Shown one piece after another: positions 1-3,794 of a stretch of DNA of 5,054 nucleotides. Location of the stretch: the NCBI GenBank assembly GCA_019242465.1, contig JAFAVL010000559.1:1-5054 (forward strand), read 5' to 3'. The stretch comes from Chroococcidiopsidaceae cyanobacterium CP_BM_RX_35 (GTDB lineage: Bacteria > Cyanobacteriota > Cyanobacteriia > Cyanobacteriales > Chroococcidiopsidaceae). The notes under the pieces are model-generated. The model worked only from the letters and a program-made list of their open reading frames with translations, ran no database searches and had not been told where the DNA came from. Numbering within the stretch: position 1 is the first letter of the stretch; each line of letters begins with the position of its first letter. The translations under genes and the position numbers were made by a program.

Positions 1-1
1 A

Positions 2-145
2 ACTCTGTTGGGTTCAGTCGCCAACCTGATTGTTGCTGAAGCTGTGGCTAAAGAAGGTCATCGACTGACGTTTTGGGAGCATTTGCGCTTTGGTCTACCG
101 CTGACGCTTTTAACTTTGGCGATCTCCTACTTCTGGATTCACTAA
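2..145 (+). CDS. C-terminal end of an anion permease (ArsB/NhaD or SLC13-like), partial
   Basis: The open frame enters from the left edge and gives 47 residues (TLLGSVANLIVAEAVAKEGH and onward) ending in ISYFWIH and TAA at 143-145. The GSVANLIVAE segment followed by a short loop, FWEHLRFGLPLTLLTL and a final hydrophobic helix is what is seen at the C-terminus of ion-transporter-superfamily permeases (ArsB, NhaD, SLC13/CitM-like 'anion transporters'). These are inner-membrane carriers of arsenite, sodium/proton or dicarboxylate-type anions. The substrate cannot be told from the last helices. The start and most of the protein lie outside the window. The family call is from recognition of the motif, not a search. 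Confidence 0.72.
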   Translation, partial: TLLGSVANLIVAEAVAKEGHRLTFWEHLRFGLPLTLLTLAISYFWIH

Positions 146-190
146 AAGGTTAAATCCCATAACCTCACTCATATCAGGTTAACAACAGAC

Positions 191-205
191 AGGGGAGCTT
201 CCCCT
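191..205. terminator. GC-rich hairpin between two convergent genes, possible weak terminator
   Basis: AGGGGA, loop GCT, TCCCCT: a perfect 6-bp stem with a 3-base loop. It lies between the stop of the permease gene (145) and the stop of the minus-strand repeat protein (216). On the plus strand it is followed by TTCCC, and there is no real T-run on either strand, so it would be at best a weak intrinsic terminator. The position between two converging genes is the main argument for it. Confidence 0.4.
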
Positions 206-215
206 TTCCCTATCC

Positions 216-698
216 TTAGCGTCCTGAGTTTTCAGGTGTTTGGAGATTGTTTAAAGCTCTATCTATCTGCACCTTCATTGCCTTCATTTGCGCCATCATT
301 GCCTCCATTTGAGTCATTGACACTTCCATATCACATAGGCGGAGGGCTTCGAGTCGCTCACGAGTCGCTCCCCCAGTAGGGCTGGCTGGAGGAATAGATG
401 CACAGGCTTCGGTGGTAGCTCCATAAGTTTGTCCATTTGTTAGTGTTGAGGTCTTTTTCATCTGTGCCATCATTGCTTTCATACTCGACATCATTGCCTC
501 CATTTCAGTCATTATTTCTGTATTGCAGTTACGGAGGGCTTCGAGTCGCTCACGAGTCGCTCCCCCAGTAGAGCTGGCTGGAGGAATAGATGCACAGGCT
601 TCGGTGGTAGCTCCATTTACCTTTCCATTGGCAAAAGCAGGTGCAGATATGGTAAAAACTAGCAGAACTGATAAACTGCTAAAAATAAGGTTTTTCAT
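216..698 (-). CDS. exported two-repeat protein with Met-rich heptad helices, unknown function
   Basis: 160 residues. The ATG at 698-696 is preceded by GAGAG with an 8-base spacer on the minus strand. Residues 1-23 form a typical Sec signal peptide: MKNL, a hydrophobic core, then APAFA, with likely cleavage before N24. The mature part is two repeats with a 64-residue period: G25 matches G89, C35 matches C99, C58 matches C122. Each repeat has NGxxxGATTEACASIPPAS, then TGGATRERLEALR, a second Cys, and a methionine-rich helix. In repeat 1 Met occupies 63, 66, 69, 70, 73, 76, 77 and 80, a perfect a/d/g heptad pattern. Repeat 2 keeps it at 124, 128, 131, 134, 135, 138 and 141. The four Cys could form disulfides in the periplasm, and the Met helices could pair as a coiled coil or bind a soft metal; both are inference. 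A possible -10 (TATAGT on the minus strand, 747-752) lies upstream without a good -35. I do not recognise the family. Confidence 0.85.
   Translation of the reverse strand: MKNLIFSSLSVLLVFTISAPAFANGKVNGATTEACASIPPASSTGGATRERLEALRNCNTEIMTEMEAMMSSMKAMMAQMKKTSTLTNGQTYGATTEACASIPPASPTGGATRERLEALRLCDMEVSMTQMEAMMAQMKAMKVQIDRALNNLQTPENSGR
340..424 (-). repeat. 85-bp direct repeat, copy A (second protein repeat)
   Basis: This segment matches 532-616 at an offset of 192 bases, with one mismatch in 85 positions. It encodes the GATTEAC to LEALR part of the second protein repeat. The single difference changes the codon for P107 here to S43 in the other copy. The Met-rich flank is also related between the copies but is diverged and carries a 3-base length difference. 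Confidence 0.95.
532..616 (-). repeat. 85-bp direct repeat, copy B (first protein repeat)
   Basis: Partner of 340-424, encoding the same stretch in the first protein repeat. It differs at one base (GAGCTGG here against GGGCTGG in copy A, plus strand), which gives Ser43 in place of Pro107. Confidence 0.95.
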
Positions 699-786
699 GG
701 CATAAACTCTCAGATAAATTACTTAACTAGCAAGGTACAACTACACACTATATGCTAATGCTGAGTCACAAACGAAAGCCAAATAA

Positions 787-1116
787 GAATTTGATGAGAA
801 AGCTGAAGGGGTAGCTAACCTGAATTTCTCTCAAGAAACACTCTCCATCGCAGAGGACCGAGCAACGAGTTCAGACCCTAACTCCCTAAAGCTGCTGCTC
901 AAATAGGCTGTAGGGACACCTGGCGATCCTTGGTATGCTAATGCAGTGACGGTACTAAATCAGTTGATTCAGACTCAGGCTAAGATATCTCTAACAGTTA
1001 AGCCAGCTTCAGCCTTAACTGCCTCTGCTGCTAGCACCTCAATCTCAGCACCACTAGCTGGAACCATTGGCAACTACCTGTCACCACAACTAGAAAGCCG
1101 AAAATCATCAGAATGA
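787..1116 (+). pseudogene. possible degraded coding relic, Ala/Ser-rich, one in-frame TAG
   Basis: Between TAA (784-786) and TGA (1114-1116) one plus-strand frame is broken only by TAG at 904-906. It reads as protein-like sequence: GVANLNFSQETLSIAEDRAT, then after the stop AVGTPGDPWYANAVTVLNQL and an Ala/Ser/Thr-rich tail ending SISAPLAGTIGNYLSP. There is no credible start codon or ribosome site, and I cannot assign a family. The 3' part overlaps the decayed ABC transporter on the other strand, so the true edge of any relic would be near 1083. An antisense frame here is also open (it reads LPMVPASGAEIEVLAAEA), so even the coding strand is uncertain. If this is not a relic, 699-1030 is simply non-coding sequence plus the upstream region of the repeat protein. 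Confidence 0.25.
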
Positions 1117-1567
1117 CTACCCAGGAAAGCCAGGTTAGATAGATCAGGCAACCTATGACAATCGCTGTGTCGATACAGAGGAAAGGCATCACGTAAACGG
1201 CACTATAAACTGCTTGGATATCCTCTGTAAGGGTTACTAATAGTCGAGAAGTCCCTAGCTTTTCCAGATGACTTAACTCGGAAGCAAGAATTTGCCGACT
1301 CAGGTGCATCCGTAATCAAAAGACTGCATCTTGGGATAAGCGAATCAACACCACCTGGGAAATGCTACCGGTGATGAGTGCAACTGTTGCCAGTCCAATA
1401 AATCCCCAAATTATGGATATGAATGATGATGAAGTGGCACTACGACCCACGCTCCCGCTGATGAGAGCAATCAGGCTAGCGCTACTACCACCCCTCATCA
1501 ATCCGCTAAAGATAGCAACTACTACCATAGTCCAAGAAGAATGCAGAAGAAAGGAAATTAGAGGCAT
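1083..1567 (-). pseudogene. truncated cyclic-peptide-exporter-like ABC transporter, N-terminal membrane domain only
   Basis: The minus-strand ATG at 1567-1565 opens MPLISFLLHSSW, then IFSGLMRGGSSASLIALISG, a second hydrophobic segment and RLSQDAVF. A TGA at 1318-1316 interrupts the frame. The same frame then continues without any shift as LRMHLSRQILASELSHLEKLG, TSRLLVTLTEDIQAV, and two more hydrophobic segments to GFLVV. This order (two helices, the LRxxLSRQIL...LEKLGTxRLL...LTEDI signature, two helices) is that of the transmembrane half of SyrD/PvdE-type cyclic peptide exporters, which run to roughly 550 residues. Here about 160 codons remain. After about 1083 the frame turns into unrelated sequence and stops at 1031. 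The last two TM segments and the whole ATPase domain (Walker A, signature, Walker B) are absent. The GGAG before the ATG sits only 2 bases away, and no other start exists in frame back to an upstream TAA. One base change (CGA or CAA-type codon to TGA) could explain the stop. The family call is by recognition, without a search. Confidence 0.75.
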
Positions 1568-2070
1568 AACTCCAAACCAATTTCGCTGTTTGGTAGCAGA
1601 TTGAGTTAAAGATTTAAAATGTAAGGATAGTTAATCAGGTTAAAATAGCCTTTTACTTCAAGGCTAACTCAGGTTAGAAGTATGACCGCAATTCACCTTT
1701 TCTCCTGATATCAAGAGTGGCGCAATGGAAAGAGCCACCAAACGGTCAATGGTTTAGCTATCCTATTTGGGATTGTGAGAGCTGTAGCAGGATGGATCTT
1801 TATAAACATTTTTCAAGTCTGTGATCGCCTGTTTCTCTGCATTCCAGGACCGATTATTTGCGAACAACGGACGAAAATCATTCATTATTTAAGGTTGATC
1901 GCAATAAACCCTGAGCTAATAAAACCACTAAAAATTCTGACAATAAAAACTGAAAATGTGCTGAGTAACAAATGAATTCTTTATAAAAAAGCCGAAAAGA
2001 CAACTACATAAAGTCATCTAGAGTCCCTTATATCCAACTCCAGTTTCTATCTTTTGAAGGTCACTTCTCA
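1568..2070. other. gene-poor AT-rich interval with a possible relic ORF and a small inverted repeat
   Basis: No convincing intact gene. A plus-strand frame begins with ATG at 1682, hits TGA at 1706-1708, and is then open to the TGA at 1973-1975. It reads YQEWRNGKSHQTVNGLAILF, then an IVRAVAGWIF hydrophobic part and a basic tail ending ENVLSNK. A GTG at 1775 could start a 66-residue product, but there is no ribosome site and no family I know. An inverted repeat, TAGCCTT (1646-1652) with AAGGCTA (1660-1666), is followed on the minus strand by TTTT. That could be a weak minus-strand terminator just upstream of the broken transporter. Confidence 0.4.
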
Positions 2071-2086
2071 AACTGTTTCGACAGTT
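2071..2086 (+). repeat. hairpin with TTCG tetraloop
   Basis: AACTGT, TTCG, ACAGTT: a perfect 6-bp stem closed by TTCG. There is no T-run after it, so it is not a standard terminator. UUCG loops are unusually stable in RNA, but the closing pair here is T-A rather than the optimal C-G. Confidence 0.45.
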
Positions 2087-2101
2087 ATGCTGCAACATAA
2101 T
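2084..2101. promoter_or_regulatory. 18-bp dyad, possible operator
   Basis: TTATG (2085-2089), six bases, CATAA (2096-2100) form a symmetric dyad typical in size of a dimeric repressor or activator site. It overlaps the right arm of the TTCG hairpin and lies immediately before the 11-base direct repeats. Five-base arms can arise by chance in AT-rich DNA, so the call rests on its place in the cluster. Confidence 0.25.
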
Positions 2102-2104
2102 TGT

Positions 2105-2132
2105 CTGAGAATTGGCTGAGAGTGTACTGAGT
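2105..2132 (+). promoter_or_regulatory. three CTGAG direct repeats at exact 11-base spacing, candidate OmpR/PhoB-type binding site
   Basis: CTGAGA at 2105, CTGAGA at 2116 and CTGAGT at 2127 are spaced exactly 11 bases apart, one helical turn. Known OmpR/PhoB-family regulators, including the PHO box, bind tandem direct repeats of this period as head-to-tail dimers. The array ends 28 bases before a candidate -35, upstream of an exported-protein gene that is itself followed by an OmpR-type regulator and a kinase. Autoregulation by that regulator is inference. Confidence 0.45.
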
Positions 2133-2160
2133 TCTTCTAAAAAATTAGCTGAAAAAAATT

Positions 2161-2189
2161 TTGTGATAACTTCAGCCGAGTTTCATTAT
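2161..2189 (+). promoter_or_regulatory. candidate sigma-70-type promoter for the exported protein / two-component genes
   Basis: TTGTGA (2161-2166), 17-base spacer, CATTAT (2184-2189). Each hexamer matches the consensus at four of six positions and the spacing is optimal. Transcription starting near 2196 would leave a leader of about 160 bases before the ATG at 2358, containing a palindrome GAAGTT-T-AACTTC at 2222-2234. No competing promoter nearer the gene stood out. Confidence 0.35.
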
Positions 2190-2357
2190 ACGTTGGGATG
2201 ATAGCAGCAACTAGGCATGATGAAGTTTAACTTCGCCTGCCAGTCAAACTTAAGAGCAATACTTTTGTACCTGACCGCAAACTACCCGCGGCTTATGCAT
2301 CCAGCAACTTGATTGACCACCCAGCAACCACATCGTTTTTGATAGAGGAGTCAAGAA

Positions 2358-2735
2358 ATGAAATTCACTTCCATTCTCACCAGTTTAGCCCTAGTTAGTA
2401 TGCTGACCGTTTGGGATGCACCACTCAAGGTGCTCAACCCAGGGCTGACTCAAGCCTCAGCTCAGCAAATGAAAAATCCCACAGGCTTAACGACTCAACA
2501 AGAAATCACTATGCTCACAAAAAACAAGGGTCAGTTTGGCAGTGGCGATCAGCTGCGGCGTTACTTCTTTGGCGATCTCGAACCAATTGCCGTCCAGCCG
2601 GGCGGAGCCGGAATGGTTGTCAATTTGTACAATAAAGCCAACGATGTCACCTTTGCCTACTGTGCTACCTATGACGTGGTTGTCGCAGTGGAAAAAGGCA
2701 GAGTCACAACGTTTTTAGCGAGTGAAGTCAAATAA
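2358..2735 (+). CDS. small exported protein upstream of a two-component system, unknown function
   Basis: 125 residues. The start is well supported: GAGGAG at 2345-2350 lies 7 bases before the ATG. Residues 1-35 look like a signal peptide, with K2, a hydrophobic core at 6-19, and cleavage most likely after A35 in QASA before QQ, giving a mature protein of about 90 residues. The mature part contains GLTTQQEITMLTKNKGQFGS, a basic-aromatic RRYFFGD (67-73), and a hydrophobic beta-like C-terminal half with VAVEKGRVTTFLASEVK at the end. There is one cysteine (C102), so no internal disulfide. No transmembrane segment follows the signal, so a soluble periplasmic, thylakoid-lumen or secreted location is likely. 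The regulator gene starts 112 bases downstream on the same strand with no strong terminator between, so co-transcription is possible. It could be a target or an accessory sensor of the kinase. I do not recognise the family. Confidence 0.85.
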   Translation: MKFTSILTSLALVSMLTVWDAPLKVLNPGLTQASAQQMKNPTGLTTQQEITMLTKNKGQFGSGDQLRRYFFGDLEPIAVQPGGAGMVVNLYNKANDVTFAYCATYDVVVAVEKGRVTTFLASEVK

Positions 2736-2750
2736 CGCCTGACCAGGAAT

Positions 2751-2795
2751 GCTCATCGCCATTGTGGTTTTTGATCTTGACTCCAGTCGATGAGC
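2751..2795. repeat. 8-bp inverted repeat in the gap before the response regulator
   Basis: GCTCATCG (2751-2758) and CGATGAGC (2788-2795) are perfectly complementary across a 29-base loop. It lies between the exported-protein stop (2735) and the regulator ATG (2848). There is no T-run after it, so it does not look like a terminator. An operator or a loose mRNA structure is possible, as is chance. Confidence 0.25.
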
Positions 2796-2847
2796 GCTCC
2801 CAAAATCTCACCCGCACATAACCTGCAGATCGTGTCACTACAGTGCT

Positions 2848-3522
2848 ATGACGGCGCATATCTTATTAGTCGAAGATGAGGTCAAACTGGCAAAGTTCAT
2901 TGAACTGGAACTGAGTTACGAAGGCTATCGCCTTAGCGTTGCTCATGATGGCTTATCGGGACTAACAGCCATACGTGAGTCCCATCCAGATTTAGTGATC
3001 CTCGACTGGATGCTGCCAGGATTGTCGGGTGTGGAAATCTGCCAACGTTTGCGCAAGACTGGCAACCAAGTGCCGATTATCTTATTGACCGCCAGGGATG
3101 AAGTGGGTGATCGCGTGACAGGTTTAAACGCAGGTGCCGATGACTATCTCGTCAAACCCTTCAGCATTGAGGAGTTGCTAGCGAGAGTCAGGGCACACTT
3201 GCGGCGGACGAGCGTCGAAGACCCAGATGTTTTACAATTTGCCGATTTAAGTTTGCATCGGCGGACGCGAGAAGTGGAGCGAGCTGGGCGTGCAATTGAA
3301 TTAACCGCTAAAGAATTTGATTTGCTGGAATACTTACTGGCTCATCCGCGACAAGTCCTCAAGCGCGACCAGATTCTGGAGCAGGTTTGGGGCTACGACT
3401 TCATGGGGGACTCTAATATCATTGAAGTTTATATCCGTTATTTGCGTCTGAAGTTAGAAGCGAGCAACGGAAAGCGCTTAATTCAAACCGTGCGCAGCAT
3501 TGGCTATGCATTACGTGACTGA
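2848..3522 (+). CDS. OmpR/PhoB-family DNA-binding response regulator
   Basis: 224 residues, the usual full length. Receiver domain about 4-118: acidic pair E9/D10, phospho-acceptor D53 in LDWMLPG, switch T81 in LLTAR, and K103 in VKPF, all conserved, so it should be phosphorylatable. Winged-helix effector domain about 128-223: ELTAKEFDLLEYLLAHPRQV, then WGYDFMGDSNIIEVYIRYLR holding the recognition helix, and the C-terminal hairpin TVRSIGYALRD. It should act as a cytoplasmic transcription factor binding tandem direct repeats. The first residues and the DSNIIEVYIRYLRLKLE stretch resemble the cyanobacterial group that, as I recall it, includes Synechocystis ManR (Rre16), but I cannot verify orthology and give no symbol. 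No clear Shine-Dalgarno precedes the ATG and there is no in-frame alternative start nearby, so its translation may be weak or coupled. The cognate kinase is almost certainly the next gene. Confidence 0.96.
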   Translation: MTAHILLVEDEVKLAKFIELELSYEGYRLSVAHDGLSGLTAIRESHPDLVILDWMLPGLSGVEICQRLRKTGNQVPIILLTARDEVGDRVTGLNAGADDYLVKPFSIEELLARVRAHLRRTSVEDPDVLQFADLSLHRRTREVERAGRAIELTAKEFDLLEYLLAHPRQVLKRDQILEQVWGYDFMGDSNIIEVYIRYLRLKLEASNGKRLIQTVRSIGYALRD

Positions 3523-3677
3523 GTCTGTCAACACAGAAAACAGTGATCGCACACAATTGAGCTCGCTCAAGGAAGTCGCCGGAGCTTTCAAGAGGCTTGC
3601 CTTGAGTTCCGGTAGCTATACTCTGCTTAAACAGGTTTAAGAGCAGAACGTGATTTCTCACTGCGGAAGTGAGTAGT

Positions 3678-3685
3678 GCGATCGC
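3678..3685. repeat. HIP1 octamer GCGATCGC
   Basis: A perfect copy of the highly iterated palindrome of many cyanobacterial genomes, located in the gap between regulator and kinase and just left of the long inverted repeat. It supports a cyanobacterial host. It has no assigned role here. Confidence 0.8.
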
Positions 3686-3691
3686 AGCAGC

Positions 3692-3734
3692 AGTCAACGG
3701 TACACTGCCTTGCAAAGGCAGTGTACCGTTGACT
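3692..3734. repeat. perfect 20-bp inverted repeat with 3-base loop, between regulator and kinase
   Basis: The left arm AGTCAACGGTACACTGCCTT (3692-3711), loop GCA (3712-3714), and an exactly complementary right arm (3715-3734). No mismatch occurs in 20 pairs. In RNA this would be a very stable hairpin. It is followed by CCAAAAGC on the plus strand and has no T-run on either side, so it is not a classical terminator. It lies 60 bases before the kinase ATG at 3795 and 9 bases before an alternative in-frame ATG at 3744. It may set the kinase-to-regulator ratio, act as an RNase III or stability element, or be a small mobile palindrome. No target-site duplication was seen. Confidence 0.9.
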
Positions 3735-3779
3735 CCAAAAGCAATGGTTAAGCTGAGAGTAAATTGGGTTGAGTTACGC

Positions 3780-3784
3780 AGAGG
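3780..3784 (+). promoter_or_regulatory. ribosome binding site deciding the kinase start
   Basis: AGAGG with a 10-base spacer to the ATG at 3795. The same frame is open upstream to a TGA near 3648 and has another ATG at 3744, but that one is preceded only by the base of the long hairpin and no purine-rich site. The 3795 start also gives the short cytoplasmic N-terminus expected before the first membrane helix. Confidence 0.5.
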
Positions 3785-3794
3785 TTTTGACGGG

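Noticed and set aside
523..705. 60-codon plus-strand frame
   Set aside because: Antisense to the exported repeat protein, whose signal peptide, start site and repeats are convincing.
1362..1604. 80-codon plus-strand frame opposite the broken ABC transporter
   Set aside because: It is the antisense of clearly transporter-like sequence, with no ribosome site or family resemblance.
146..1680. Scattered CAGGTTA-like heptamers (for example near 175, 816, 1124, 1634 and 1668) as a dispersed repeat
   Set aside because: Spacing and orientation are irregular and the shared core is short enough for chance; not a CRISPR or iteron array.
2217..2312. 31-codon frame starting ATG ATG AAG in the leader of the exported-protein gene, a possible leader peptide
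   Set aside because: Only a weak AGG precedes it, the sequence is unremarkable, and nothing ties it to the downstream gene.
699..2357. Search for tRNA, CRISPR repeats, transposase fragments or terminal inverted repeats in the decayed region
   Set aside because: No cloverleaf, no regularly spaced repeats of CRISPR length, and no transposase motif or paired ends could be seen, so the decay is not attributed to a mobile element.
2411..2718. Two further plus-strand frames inside the exported-protein gene
   Set aside because: Frame-shifted readings of 2358-2735, which has a good ribosome site and a signal peptide.
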